From Cyathus striatus (taxonomy: Eukaryota; Basidiomycota; Agaricomycetes; Agaricales; Nidulariaceae): 64,000 nt of DNA. Under the pieces are notes generated by a model, which was not told the origin of the DNA, ran no database searches, and saw only the letters and a program-made list of their open reading frames with translations. Below, one piece after another: positions 44,761 through 56,644 of this stretch. How positions within the stretch are numbered: the stretch's first letter is position 1; each line of letters starts with the position of its first letter. Position numbers and translations under genes: made by a program. The stretch covers positions 124,001 to 188,000 of the forward strand of contig JAOVFP010000011.1 of assembly GCA_025738555.1 (NCBI GenBank). The letters run 5' to 3'.

Positions 44761-47583
44761 TTACTTATTCTTTATACCAGATCCTTTCTTACCCTTTCCC
44801 CCCTCTGCTTTCTGCTTTCCCTTTCCAGCACTAATACCCTTCTTTTTCTTAATCCAGTTTTCCAAGTCTGTTCTAGTAAATCCTGCTGTCTTCTCCAATC
44901 CCCATAATTCATGAGTTGCTTTATTATCTGGTGGGGTTGCAGTACTCAACCACTCTTCCATGTCAGGGTAGTTGGATACAAATTTAAGAACTTTATTCCA
45001 ATGATGCCAAGCAGTCCCAGCAGCTCCAAACATTGTGTGTAAGTCTCTCATAATTGGCTTATCCATATCAGAGGGCCACATCTGTGGACTTGTATCTACC
45101 AAGTGTTTGACTCATTGTACCTCTTGGTAGATTTTCCATGCTATCTGAATAGACCAGTTCTTATGTCCAAGAAGGGACTTATCCACTTTATAAACAGATA
45201 TAATAAGTTCTTGTTTTTTAGTAAGTCCATCAGGGATATCAAGATTCTCATCAGTAGCAGCAGAGGCAGAGGCATTTTCACTGCTCTTAGTAGTTGTTGA
45301 TGCTCCATAGGAACTGCCCACACTTCTTGCTAAGTGGAAGTTGACAGTTTCTTTCACAGAAATCTAAGAAATTATGAGAAATTAGATATGAATATAAGTT
45401 AAAATGACATTACAGCAGCAAGATATAACACCAGATCATTTATTCGAGAAGTCCACTGAATAGTATCAGTGCTTTCAATATCATTGAAATGTCCAAATAT
45501 AATCCAAGTATCACGCTCAGTGTCAAAATTCATAATAAGCCTATTTTGAACTATGTAATATTAGTCAAATGATAACATTAAGTCAAAGTTAATCTTACAT
45601 TTAATGATAGGCATTCTTTTTGCAACTGAGTCCAGTACCAATTTAAGGCAAGAATTTACTGTAGTTGGCACAGCCTGAGGTGGTGTTTCAGTATTCAACA
45701 GGGTTGGATTAAACTTAGGAGAATCATCAGAGACTGTGATGTAGACAAACCCCTGAGGGTTTACAACCATAGATGAAATTTCATTTGTATTATCAGCAAA
45801 CCGAAAGTTGTTTCCTTGAGCTTTACCCCGGAATATGCCTCCTAGAAATTTATTTCAGAACTTCTATTACCAAGAAAAAAATAAGAAGAAATACCAGTAG
45901 TTCTGGATGCACCCTTCAAATCTTTCTTTGTAGGTATGGCATCAGATGCCAATGTGGAGTCTATAAACATTTTAGAAAAGGTACAAATAAAAATATAGTA
46001 CATACCAATACTCATTGTATCCACATCTTCCTCCTCAACCTGTGCCAAGCTGGTGTTCTTCTCATCTATAATCATTTCTTCTATTTCTTCTTCCACATCA
46101 TTATCATCATTGTTATTATTATCACTATCACCATTGCTATCACTGTCTTTATCTTCTGTATCACCTTCATTTTCCTCATCATTATCCTGAGTAATGCTCT
46201 TAGTCTCACTGGCATGTCCAACTTCAAAGTTATTATCATCAGATTCACTTGATTGGCTTGAAGTTGTAGCCAAGACCTCAGAAGTACCAGGAATTTCAGA
46301 AGGGCCAGGAATTTCAGAAGTCCCAGTAATCTCAGGAGTCCCAGTAATCTCAGAAGTTTCAGTAATCTCAGGAGCCCCAGTAATCTCAGAAGTCTCAGTA
46401 ATCTCAGAAGCACCAGCAGTCTTGGGCTGCATAGGTGGTGCAATAGAAATTGACATTTCCTGGAGTTTCTTCATAGCACTAAAATTATTGCATTAGAAAA
46501 ATATAGTGCAAATGAAATAAATACTTATGCCTTGGATTTTTCTTTATTAGCTGCTGTCACGACCGTGCCCCTAGCCTGACTTGGCGGCGGAGTACGAGAA
46601 GGTGACTGCGGAGAAGCGAGGAGTGAGTATGAGACGAAAGCGGAGAACGATAACTCAGGGGGTAGGACTTCGGTTTCAGCTTATGTGCTGCGCCCCTGAG
46701 ATTCCCGGTCCTGGATTTCGGAGTAAGGGCAAGCCCTTCGGAGAAGACGAGAGACGGAAGACGAGAGGTGTAACTCAAGTCAGACGAAAGGGTGAGGACA
46801 TAGTTCAATACGAAACTAAAGACTAAAGTACAAATCGAGTACTACTTAAATACTAGAGACTCGGAGTAAGTAAAGGCCGCTGGCCTTGGCCAGCGGAGAA
46901 GTACGGTCAGGGTAGGCGTATGTAGAATGAAGACTATAACTAATTAAACATAATAAAACGCATTGGAGAAGTGAGCGCGTATGGCAGTGTAAAGTAAAAC
47001 TGATAGTGGCGCACTTAAGAATGATAAGTGACTCACTATGAGATGTATACTACACTACTGAGGGGATAGCTCAGTAGAATGGAAGAAAGGAAACAAGAGT
47101 AATCTATGTACAGTAATCAGTATGTAATACTAAGAGCGTAATCAAAGTCTGGAGTAAACAAAGGGAAAGGCGGAGTAAGAGCATAGGGGTCTGGAGGTAG
47201 GCGATATGGGATATGACAGCTGCATTACTTGCAGCTTCATCTTCCTTATCCTTATCACCAGCAGTTTTACTTAAATTTAAGTCAGACATTGAACTATGAA
47301 AATTAATTAAAATAGTTGATACATACCATCCACTTCTCCCCCTCTTTTTCCCACCTCTTCTCCTTCCACCACTTTTCTTTTCCTCCTTTGCACTGTTATC
47401 CACTGTTTCTTCACCAGCTGTAATGTCAGGCTTCTTGGCAGCTGGTTCAGCTGTGGTATCTGCACCAGATTGTGTGCGTTTGCGGCCTTTAGATGCAGGT
47501 GGCTCATTGTGAATCAAGCCACTGCGAGAAGTTGGAGGTGAGACTGGGGTATTGTTATTTTTTTTGCTGTTTTGAGATGGCAT
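44761..47583 (-). CDS. E4 gene A: acidic, Lys-tailed partner protein (split by a solo LTR)
   Basis: The start at 47583 gives MPSQNSKKNNNTPVSPP and a basic exon ending GGKKRGRSG (donor at 47326). Exon 2 (47293 down) encodes SDLNLSKTAGDKDKEDEAAS and is cut by the LTR at 46555-47218. Exon 3 has SISIAPPMQPKT and a coding repeat (TSEITGxPEI units, about 46410-46270), then an acidic stretch. GASRTTG is followed, across an intron, by GIFRGKAQGNNFRFAD. A segment with WIIFGHFNDIE follows, then EEWLSTATPPDN...ELWGLEKTAGF and a short Lys/Gly tail. One TGA lies near 45112. Domain order equals the other gene A copies; function unknown. Confidence 0.75.
46555..47218. mobile_element. Solo LTR, 664 bp, with 5-bp target duplication GCTGC
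   Basis: It starts TGTCACGACCGTGCCCC and ends GGGATATGACA, so its ends are inverted (TGTCA/TGACA). GCTGC flanks both sides (46550-46554 and 47219-47223). It carries no coding sequence and retains many CpG, hence is young. Its removal restores exon 2 of gene A (E4). It is related to the decayed LTR at 35061-35811. Confidence 0.85.
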
Positions 47584-48059
47584 ATTTGTTGAAAACACAG
47601 AGGAAGAGTTAAACAAAGAGTTGAACAAAGTCAAAGTCAGAGATGGTGGTTGAGAGTTAAGCAGGGGGGAACACAATGAACAATCCTTCAACAGCCTGTG
47701 TCCCATGTGTACACACACATGTCATGTTGACAGTCTTCTGATCTTATCCAAAAATATCTTAATGACTCGGGAATCAGTTCTATTGGTAGACTAATATTAT
47801 CTATACTAAATTTAACTATGATGCACACCATTTTCGATGCCAACTCCCCATGCCGATGATTCCGAGACTATTCTAAGGGTCACATTGATAACACAGTACA
47901 CACACACTGACAGGCGAGGGAGAGGGTGGACATACACAAACAGATCTATGCACAGATGCTCTGAACATCCTCAAATCTCAAATCTTCCCCCCCTCCTTAC
48001 CCCCTAGCAATACACAAATTTAGCACGGTGCATGAACACATACAGGCCGAGGGAGGGGG
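47584..48059. other. E4 gene A upstream region
   Basis: AT-rich near the gene, becoming GC-richer toward 48060. It should hold the gene A promoter on the minus strand. No further gene. Confidence 0.4.
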
Positions 48060-48530
48060 GAGACGTATGCTAATGTATGCTAGCTAATGTACACGTATGC
48101 ACACACAGACACGGGAGACATACGCTAACGCACGCACGCAGACACAGACACCGAGAGATAGGGGAGACATATGCACACACACAACTGATGCTGAGGGGGG
48201 AGACATATGTACGCACGCACACACACATGCAACCAGCAAGGGAGGGAGGAGACACACGCACACACAGACGCCGAGGGATAGGGGAGACATATGCACACAC
48301 GCACACAACCAGCAAGGTAGGGGGGAGACGTATGCTAACACACGCACACAGAACAGACACCGAGAGAGGAGACATACGCTAATGCACACATGCAGAACAG
48401 ACACCGAGAAAGGAGGAGACATACGCTAATGCACACATGCAGACACAGATGCTGAGGGAGGGGGGAGATGTATGCTAACACACAGACGCAGACAGAGGCT
48501 GAGGGAGGGGGGAGACGTATGCCAGATGCT
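48060..48530. repeat. E4 minisatellite (gagacatatgcacacac units)
   Basis: About ten units of 45-60 bp combine ggggagacatatgc, an (AC)n or (CGCA)n stretch, cagacaccgag and a G-run. It occupies the place held by the ctcgtc...gacgag arrays in E1 and E2 but is unrelated in sequence. Long frames on both strands are translations of the repeat. Confidence 0.88.
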
Positions 48531-48539
48531 GGGGCTGAA

Positions 48540-49660
48540 AGGGGCGGACTGCTGTGTCGATGTGAGAATGGTAGCTGTAATAGATAATGAAATATCAATT
48601 GTAGGGATATAGATACGTGCTGAAAAGACTTACCTGCCAGCAATGAACTGGATAAAGCAGGCGGTGCTCTATGACAGGCCTCAGTGCACACATGTCCCCC
48701 CTAGCATCGTACATGCACACGTTAGCCGCCTATGGATGACGTGGCATTGATAAGCCCATGGGGATGAGAACAGTGCTGGATGGACGGCAGATGGCAGAGC
48801 GGGCATGGAGTCGTCGAGGAGGGGGCGGTAACGCAGCATCGGTGTTTCACGTTGACGCTGGGGCTGAAAGGGGTGGGTGTTGAGAGGGGGGCTGCTGTAG
48901 TTAAGCCGCCAACCAATGACGTGGCATCGATAAGCCCACATGGGACGAGGTGGATGGCTGAAAGGGGCAGATGTTGAGAGGGGGGCTGTTGTGGTCTGAC
49001 GTAGAATGTGTTGCCGCTTGTGAAGCTTGGAGGGTTAGCATGGGGAGGGGGAGGGGGAAGGAGACATACCATACTACCCAATTGCCTGAGCACAGCTACC
49101 CCGTAAACCCACTAAATGTGTCCGAACACACTACCCCCTACCAGACGACAAAACCGAGGGAAGTTGAGGTGGGGAAGACGATTCTGTGTGTATTGATGCA
49201 TCATGGTATGTTGACGACGTGTGTATCTTGCGGTGTCGAACGCAGCGATACGAAGCGCGCGTGTGGGAGTGGGGGCTGTAATTGATAAGGAAGTGTCAGT
49301 TAAGTGGATATGGATATGCGCTAAAAAAAACCTTACCTGCAAGCAACCACCGATGAACGCAGGTGGGTCGACGTGTCGAATGCAATGTTGCCATATCGAT
49401 ATGAAGCGCATATGTGGGAGTGGAGGCTGTAATTGATAAGAAAATGTCAGTTGTGTTATCATAGATACACGCTAAAAAAAGACTTACCTGACTGCAGGTA
49501 GATTGACAATGGTGAGAGTCGACAACAGTGAGAGTCAACAGCGGTGAGGGAGAGGGGAATTGATCCTAGAGAAAGAGTACTCAGTACTCATCGATATCCA
49601 TCAATATCAATCATCTGCGATATGAAAAAAACTTACCGAGCATGAAACAGTGCTCTATGA
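48540..49660. repeat. E4 diverged 150-bp repeats with splice-donor-like CAGGTAAG
   Basis: The block gctgtaattgataagraartgtcagtt...aaaaaa...cttacctg recurs at about 48560-48645, 49270-49340 and 49425-49490, with a decayed copy at 49600-49640. On the gene strand (minus) each carries CAGGTAAG, a perfect 5' splice-site consensus (GGTAAG in the last). The region also has the direct repeat cgccaaccaatgacgtggcatcgataagccca at about 48725 and 48905. Confidence 0.7.
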
Positions 49661-49852
49661 CATGGAGCTGGATGGAGAAAAGTGAGGGAGCGGAATGGTG
49701 GTGGTGGTGGTGGTGGTGGTGGAAGGACAGTGGAGGATACGTGGTACGACAGTGAACACATGGGAAGTAATTTGAGGTTGCGCAAAAACGGTTGGTGGGT
49801 AGAGAGTATATGGTGACTATATAGTATATAGTGCTATTGGTAAATAAGGTCA

Positions 49853-49948
49853 TATGGCGCAATGGTTAAGTGTCCCATTCATGGGAAAATATTGGCTGGT
49901 TTTGCCAGGGAGAGTGTTTGAATACCGGTGTGAATGCTCTTTTTTTTT
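49853..49948 (+). promoter_or_regulatory. E4 tRNA-like module with T9 terminator
   Basis: TGGCGCAATGGTTAAGTG (49855-49872) is a close A-box match. GAGTGTTTGAATACCGG (about 49912-49928) is a B-box match (consensus GTTCGANNCC). A run of nine T (49940-49948) follows as a Pol III terminator. TTGGCTGGTTTTGCCAG between the boxes could form a variable arm. It points toward the GAGCTC terminus of E4. Confidence 0.7.
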
Positions 49949-49984
49949 ATATGCTATACTATATATAGTAAGAGTAATGTTCCA

Positions 49985-50235
49985 TTCACCCATTCACACT
50001 TCATGTAAAATTCACGTGAATTACACATGAATTTCACATAAATTGAGAGTGAATGTGAATCTGGAATGTGAAAATTCACGTGAATATTACATGAAACTTT
50101 CACCTAAAATTCATGTGAATAAATGAAGTTCATGTGAAATTCACATGAAATAATTTGCTGCATTCTCACTCAAAAATTGAAAAAAATAATGGGTAAAAAG
50201 TTCACATGAAATTCATGTGAAATTCAGGTGTAAGG
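49985..50235. repeat. E4 right subterminal array (11-bp units)
   Basis: Units gaattacacat, gaatttcacat, gaaattcatgt and gaaattcaggt occur, ending at the run of ten G next to the terminus. Confidence 0.88.
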
Positions 50236-50257
50236 GGGGGGGGAGTGTAAAGAGCTC

Positions 50258-50265
50258 TGTGAACC
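50258..50265. repeat. Right 8-bp target duplication of E4 (TGTGAACC)
   Basis: Identical to 42044-42051 and directly after the GAGCTC end. Confidence 0.92.
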
Positions 50266-51832
50266 TTAGCCCAAGAACTACGAATACATAACCCAGCCCC
50301 AACCCACAGATGGATACAAGACGAACAAGTACATGAGGAAATCGAGGATGACCTTGAGATCAGAATGGCTTCATTCAAACAACTCCACCCCAACATCAAT
50401 AACCAAAAATTAGATGCAATGTTCCACACAGCAGTCTGACAAGTGTCATCAATGGTCACTCAGAGCAGAATGAAGGTCAATCCAGATGAACCAAGATTTG
50501 TGGAAGCTATGATGACATTAATGGGCAAGTTCATGCTAGCCTACCACACTGCCCAACAGAGGAAAACTGCTTTGAGACCTGAAATGCCCATGTCCCAGAT
50601 AATGGCCAGCAAAGTAGAAATGGCAAACCTGTTCACAAAAACCAAACAGGAAGACCTATCAGGAGCAGTCCAGAACACCCCACCTCCTGTACAAAACACA
50701 TCAAATGCTGTCACCACAGAAGCACTGAGCTTCCACCTACTAGAAACATCATCAGTACCAGGGAACCTGGCTCAGGGAATGAGCCTCATTCCACGAAATG
50801 TCACAGTGAGACCAAACAGGGTCCATTTGAATACATGAATCCCAAGGGCCCTATGATGGGACAACTGGCTGGAACTCCAGCACATGAGGAATGAAGACAT
50901 CAGTGTCCACGGAGTTACCAATATTGAGGAACAGGGCATCCTTTCAATGGACCTGATCCAGTAGATCTGGATAAGATAAGGCAACCAGGCAAGGCTGCAT
51001 CACCAAGAGATGCAACCATGGCCCAAACTCAATTTGAACTAATAAAACCCCGACCTGGGGGAACACCTACCATTACGGGGTACAATCGTAGAAATGACCA
51101 ACTACAACCTATCGTAGAACATGAGCCCGAACTGGAGGAACCGGATGAGCTGGAGGACAGCATAATACCAATAATGGCGAGATGGGGCAGGCAATATTCA
51201 AAGTCACCACCACACAGGAGCTCGTCTACATGACTGGCAGCACTAGAAGCACAGGAATATCGCCAGAACCAACTGCAGGAACACCTGTGCCTGACTCTAC
51301 ATGAATACCTAGCCACCAGGCTAGAATTACCAGAAGGATGTAGGCCCCTTCAATATGACTCCAAATCAGTAAACAAATACTCAGGGGCATTGTCACTATT
51401 CTTTGAGTTGGAATGTTTGAGGCATCATATTGCACCAGCCAAAATGTGGACAGGTACCTGGAAAATTTCATCAGGCCCCTCAGTGCACAAACACACCCAT
51501 CACAAAATAACTCAACACAGGCCAGAATCCAGGAACATGCACCCAACCAGATGCAGCAACACAACAAGAACTGTAGGACTTTGCCTACACTACAACTTGC
51601 AAACACAGGAAACACGAGGGGGATCATTCGAACACCAGCAGCAGAGCCCAGCCCAGTACTGAAACCAGCAATTACCCTGCAAGAGGCAAAGGGCACCCCT
51701 CATACAATGCAACAAGTCAGAATAGCAGCTTCAGCCGGACCGGCGGCACCAGCAAAAGCTGGCCCATCCATAATGTGCTACAATTGCAACAAGGCAGGGC
51801 ACTTCAGAAGGAACTGCCCCTTTCTCCAATGA
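50266..51832 (+). pseudogene. Chromovirus gag, 3' part, with CCHC zinc knuckle
   Basis: After the E4 junction the frame gives LAQELRIHNPAPTHRW, then EEIEDDLEIRMASFKQL and EPRFVEAMMTLMGKFMLAY. Several frame changes and stops follow. A retroviral-type zinc knuckle, CYNCNKAGHFRRNC (C-x2-C-x4-H-x4-C), lies near 51777-51819, just before a TGA at 51832. Gag is therefore recognisable but broken. Confidence 0.72.
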
Positions 51833-52089
51833 GAACAACTAAGAGCAGCACATTCAGTGGACAATGGCACTGACACAGGAGAACACCAAAACAATCAGGA
51901 AACACCTGATAATGGCAATGGACAAGGCCTGTATGGGGATGGGGAAGATGTGATCCATATTGATGTCGAGGAATCCCCAGGATACAAATTCAACAGCAGA
52001 TCAGATTATCGCAATTCTTATGACCACCAGGACTCAATGAGAGCATCAATAGTGTATCTGGCAGTACCTCCACCAGCATATACACTGGC

Positions 52090-52960
52090 AGAATAAAAAA
52101 TCCAACAGGTAACACTATGGGCCAACAAGAAAACAATTGACTGACCTGTGATCCCCTGGGACCAGAAGGAGTGCCTAGCTACCTATGTACCAGTAGGAAA
52201 ATCAAAGGCATGGACACTCTGGGACTCCAGGAGTACAACCATGGGGATAACCCTGACATATGCCCAAACCGCTGACATAGTAGTAAGTAGGCTCTCCAAG
52301 GAGTACATCCTCCAACTTGGCACTGTAGGGAGCCAATTGACAATAAAGTACAGAATATACTTGAACTTGGGACTCCCAGGGGCCAGAGAAACAGCATATG
52401 CTGACATGGCCAACTTCAACCAATATGATATGATAGTGGGAACACCCACCATGTGAAACCTGAAGGTAAAATTGGATTTCAAAACCAACATGGTAATCAT
52501 CAACAGACAATGCTTCCCAGCTGTACGTGTGACCCTAAAGGAGATGGAGGGATGCCTCCACCAATACCGAATGGGTAATGTGAAAGAGAAATGACTAGGA
52601 CACAAACTCCTGAGGCCTTTGATGGAAGAGGTTCCTGACATAGATGGAGTATGAGCACAGAAGACACTACCGGAAAGACACCCTTCCCTCCTCATGACAG
52701 AAGAGGAATACCTCAACAACACCACAAACCCAGCTGATCTACCCAAAATGAAAAACCAGCCTAAACCAAAAACTAAGGTAGAAATCACTACCTACACGAC
52801 TATGACAAACACTTGGCAGTGTACTCAACCCAACTGAGAATATTGCCAGCCAACATCATCAAAAGTCAAGGTGGAAGATATGATAATGGACACCCCAAGC
52901 ACACAACCCCCTTGATATGACAACCCCCAACCTGGACCACCTGCATGGACCTATGACCTG
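52090..52960 (+). pseudogene. Chromovirus aspartic protease region
   Basis: The frame from 52148 includes ATYVPVGKSKAWTLWDSRST, where the D-S/T-G active site reads DSR (the Gly codon changed). It continues to NQYDMIVGTPTM, the conserved second part of retropepsin folds. The active-site change and several TGA stops (52454, 52594, 52651) make it non-functional. Confidence 0.65.
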
Positions 52961-53199
52961 GGTATGCCCACAGAATGGAACTACATGATCGCAGACATGC
53001 ACCAACTAGGGGGGATGAAGAACATAATCAAGGGTGCCCTCTACAGGAACCCACAACTGCATGAAATATCCAATGCTTTACCATTCTCCCCACCTACAAA
53101 ATGTGAAGAGAACATTCATTGGCTTAACCTAAGCACTGAGCCAGAATATAAACAGTCCATATGGAAATTGTGAGAGTAATACACTCCCACCAGTATGAA

Positions 53200-53990
53200 A
53201 CCTCCCCTAAGGGAGGACAAAGGCAAGCAAAAGGCTGACACATACACTGAGGAGGACATCCCTACTCTCTGCCAACATTGGTTGGACAATTACAAGGATT
53301 TACTAAACAGTGCACCAGAGAAGCTACCACCCTTCTGAGAGGTGAACCATGAGATCTATCTCATTGATGACAGTAAAAGTTATACTTACTACATGCCTTG
53401 GTGTCCCAATGCCCTTAGAGGAGAGTTTTATGAAAAATTCAATCGATACCAGAACACCGGGTGGTGGGAACCACACTCTGTGATGCAAGCTGCACCCTTA
53501 CTATGCCTCACAAAGAAGGACCACCACCTTTGAACAGTTATTGACACTCGACAGAGGAACAATAATACCATCAAGTACATCATGCCCTTACCAGACCAGG
53601 ATAAAATCTGAGAAGATGTAGCATGGAGCTGCTACAGGTCAAACAACCAACTCCAGGTGAATGAACTGTTTCTCAAATGGGCAAAATGTGAACTATATGC
53701 TGAACAAGTTGAATGCTTGAGATATCTCATTGACAATGACAGAATCCACCCTGACTCTGATAAATTGAGTAAGATCCACAACTGGTGGACACCCTGTAAT
53801 TACACCAATGTCCAATGCTTTGTTGTCCTGGTAAACTACATCAGCTACTTCTTACCAAATATATTGGCATACACTAGCCCACTACTGGCCATTACCCAGA
53901 ACAGCACTCTGTTCATGTGGAGACCCCTCCACCAACAATGTTTTGATATGATAAAACAAATATGTTGCAAAACACCAGTCCTGCAATCAG
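53200..53990 (+). pseudogene. Chromovirus reverse transcriptase, catalytic core deleted
   Basis: RT starts with PPF-stop-EVNHEIYLIDD (TGA for the usual Arg), LTKKDHHL-stop-TVIDTRQRNNN (again TGA for Arg) and IMPLPDQDKI. At about 53640-53657 the frame jumps from AWSCYRSNNQLQ straight to FLKWAKCELYAEQVECLRYL, which belongs beyond the palm. The part with the catalytic Y-x-D-D is absent, a deletion of roughly 100 or more codons. The thumb/connection part (YFLPNILAYTSPLLAIT) follows. Confidence 0.75.
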
Positions 53991-54570
53991 TTGAACCCCA
54001 CATGAATGAGCCCATATGGCTCATATGTGACACATCAAAAATGGGAGTTGGCACAATGTACAGACAAGGCTCGTCCTGGGACAAATGCAGACTGGCTGGG
54101 TTCATATCAAGGAAGTTCACCTCGACTCAGCACAACGATGCAGTCCATGAGCTAGAGACTCTAACCATTCTAGAAGCTATGCAGAAGTGGGAAGATAAAC
54201 TCATTGAATACAAAATCCATGTGATTACTGACCATAAAGCACTGGAATTCTTCAAGACTCAGAGTAGAATATCTAACCACCAACGCCATTGGACAGACTA
54301 TATGTCCCGATTCACCTTCAACATCACTTATGTAAAGGGAGAATATAATAAAATGGCCAACTGCTTATCGCAATATTATGAAAGCGACACACTGACAGAG
54401 ACACATGACCTCCACAACTACATACAGGCTGATTTCCGAATTGACCCCACAGGAGAAGATCTCCCTTCAGCATGCCACCAGGAAATCCTGGACTATATGG
54501 TAGAGATATGGGCACTATGTGCAGAAGTATGCCACAGCAAGCAACTCCAAGAGATACATGAGATATGAGA
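53990..54570 (+). pseudogene. Chromovirus RNase H domain
   Basis: LICDTSKMGVGTMYRQG (first Asp), SRKFTSTQHNDAVHELETLT (Glu) and IHVITDHKALEFFKTQ (Asp) are the RNase H motifs of Ty3/Gypsy elements. The frame stays open from 53657 to 54568, the longest intact stretch of this pol. Confidence 0.8.
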
Positions 54571-54775
54571 CATAGAAGCACAAGAACTGGCAGAGGCGGC
54601 ACAGGAACATAGAAAAATAGGTGTGGACAAACAACAATGAACAACACATCCTAATACTCACAAAATACCACTTGAGGACTCCCTCTATGACAAAAATGCA
54701 ATCCAACCACCACCCACAACAATGAATGAGAAATTCTGACTAGCCATCAAACAGGGATACCCCAAGGACAAACTA

Positions 54776-56179
54776 ATGCAAGTTATCCTCACCAACCCTG
54801 AGGCCTTCCCCCACTTCCCAGTAAGAGACAGTATAATCTATACCAAAAACATAAAAGGAGACGAGGTCATCTGTGTACCCTGCAACCACACATTAATCAC
54901 AACTATCCTAGAACAGGCCCACCTCATAGTCAGTCACTATGGAGACCAGTGCACAGTGGAATACATCCAACACTGGTACTGGTGGCCACAACTGGTCAAG
55001 GATACATGGCAGTTCTGCCAAACATGCGAACCATGCCAATGAGCAAAAAGCCCCAACCAGTGCCCTGCTGGTAAATTACACTCCCTGCCAATCCCAACCA
55101 AACCATGGGAGTCTATCAGGATGGATTTTGTTGGACCATTCCCAGAAGTAAAAGGCATGAACTACCTATGAGTAGTCATATGCCACATGACAAGCATGGT
55201 GCATCTTATCCCAGTACACACCAAGATGACAGCATCAGAGCTATCCTGGATATATAAATAAGAAATCGTCTGATTACATGGATTACTATATTCCATTGTC
55301 AGTGACCGCAATCCGAAATTTACCTCCCAATGGTAGAGGTCACTCCACCGAATAATGGGAGCAAAACTACTAATGTCCACATCATTCCACCCCCAAACAG
55401 ATGGGCAAATGGAACACATGAACCGCAATGCAGGACAAATATTCTGCACAATGGTATGTCCTGATCAGAAAGACTGGCTGGACAAGGTCGACATGACTGA
55501 ATTTGCCATCAACACAAGCATATCCAGTACCACAGGGTACACACCATTGAAATTGAACAACAGATACCTACTGTCAATGATCAGGGAAATCTGAAGCAAC
55601 GAAGTCATGCACTGAGGAATATGCATATTCATAGAGCAGGCACTTCTTAACATCACAGAGGCACATGATGCCATTATTGCAAACCAGGTCTTTCAAACCC
55701 ACTACATGAATGTGAAAAGAGGCGAGGAACCAACCATAGAAACAGGATCTAAAGTATTCCTGTCCACAGAAAACCTCAATATTGCCAAGGGACACACATG
55801 GAAACTATGTCCAAAATATATTGGACCATACCACATCCTCGAATTGTTCCCAGACACCTCAACCTATATGCTGGAACTTCCACCAGCACTCATCAAGCAT
55901 AGGATATTCCCTACCTTCCACATCAAACAATTAAAGCCTTTCCTAGCATTGGATGATACACTTTTCCCCAATTGAACCCAATCCAAACCCTATGACTTCA
56001 GTATGGACAGAGACCACAAATGGTTCATAGACAAAATTGTCAACCACCACTGGACAAGTGACAATGACCTGGAATTCCAGGTGAAATGGAGCCTTGGAGA
56101 CCTCACATGGGAGCCCATGTGTGAATGTAAAGACCTGGAGGCACTTGATCGGTACCTGGAGCTTCAGGGTGTTCAATGA
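54776..56179 (+). pseudogene. Chromovirus integrase with C-terminal chromodomain
   Basis: The HHCC zinc module (H...SHYGD...WPQLVKDTWQFCQTCEPC) lies at 54910-55040. The catalytic core follows: RMDFVGPFPEV (Asp near 55120), IVSDRNPKFTSQW (Asp near 55305), FHPQTDGQMEHMN (Glu position near 55410). The GPF-type C-terminal part (PKYIGPYHILEL) is at 55810-55860. A chromodomain (HKWFIDKIVNHHW ... LEFQVKWSLGDLTWEP) ends at 56179. Chromodomain integrases target histone-marked heterochromatin in this clade (established). Stops are TGA for Arg (55040, 55269, 55591) and others. Confidence 0.8.
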
Positions 56180-56282
56180 CCTTGAGCTCTCCTCAAACCA
56201 ATGGGATGCAGTTGACGCCATAGGGGCACGTGCATGCACACCAAGCATGTAATCACGTCGGAGTTCAAAAAAAGACAGACAA

Positions 56283-56644
56283 ATGAACAATGCACTGATG
56301 CAAGGAACCCTCACTCTCAACCACAACTCTGAAAACCCACACCAACACCAATGTCCAACAATACCACCTGTCCTTGCTGCAACTCATTCACCGGCAGCAC
56401 CAGCTCCCAATATATCAACAGTGGGACAACCCACCAAGAACAACAACAACAAGAGAACCCGCCAGCAAGCACTGAAGACAGGGGGAACACACGAGAAAAC
56501 ATACCACCCACTAACCAAGCCCAAACAACAGGACAACATCCATACAACACACCATGGGGACAACCCCCCAATCAAGTACCATTTGGGATGACTCCATATG
56601 GAGGTTACCCTCCAATGAACACACCAATGGGTGTATACCCACTG
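56283..56644 (+). pseudogene. Unrecognised Pro/Gln-rich ORF, part 1 (split by E5)
   Basis: The frame MSNNTTCPCCNSFTGSTSSQ and following Pro, Gln and Asn-rich sequence (PPMNTPMGVYPLQMG) runs into E5 and resumes at 59151 with QMGHPFQQPMMLPFGP. Composition and position after a pol gene suggest a gag-like retroelement protein, but I cannot confirm a family. Confidence 0.5.

Larger units (their letters stand above)
42052..50257 (-). mobile_element. E4: CxC5/CxC6 two-gene DNA transposon, 8.2 kb, complete
   Basis: The left terminus is CAGTACTTTGCACTCCCC (42052) and the reverse-complemented right terminus is GAGCTCTTTACACTCCCC (ending 50257), each with a run of ten C. TGTGAACC is duplicated. Genes are on the minus strand (A 47583-44761, B 44656-42537). 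The minisatellite (48060-48530), a second repeat region and the tRNA-like module (49853-49948) lie toward the GAGCTC end. Subterminal arrays use ttcacatgaa-type 11-mers. A 664-bp solo LTR in gene A is a later insertion. It sits in the gag of a chromovirus. Confidence 0.93.

Noticed and set aside
48070..48700. Cys/Val-rich ORFs in E4
   Set aside because: Translations of an (AC)n-containing minisatellite.
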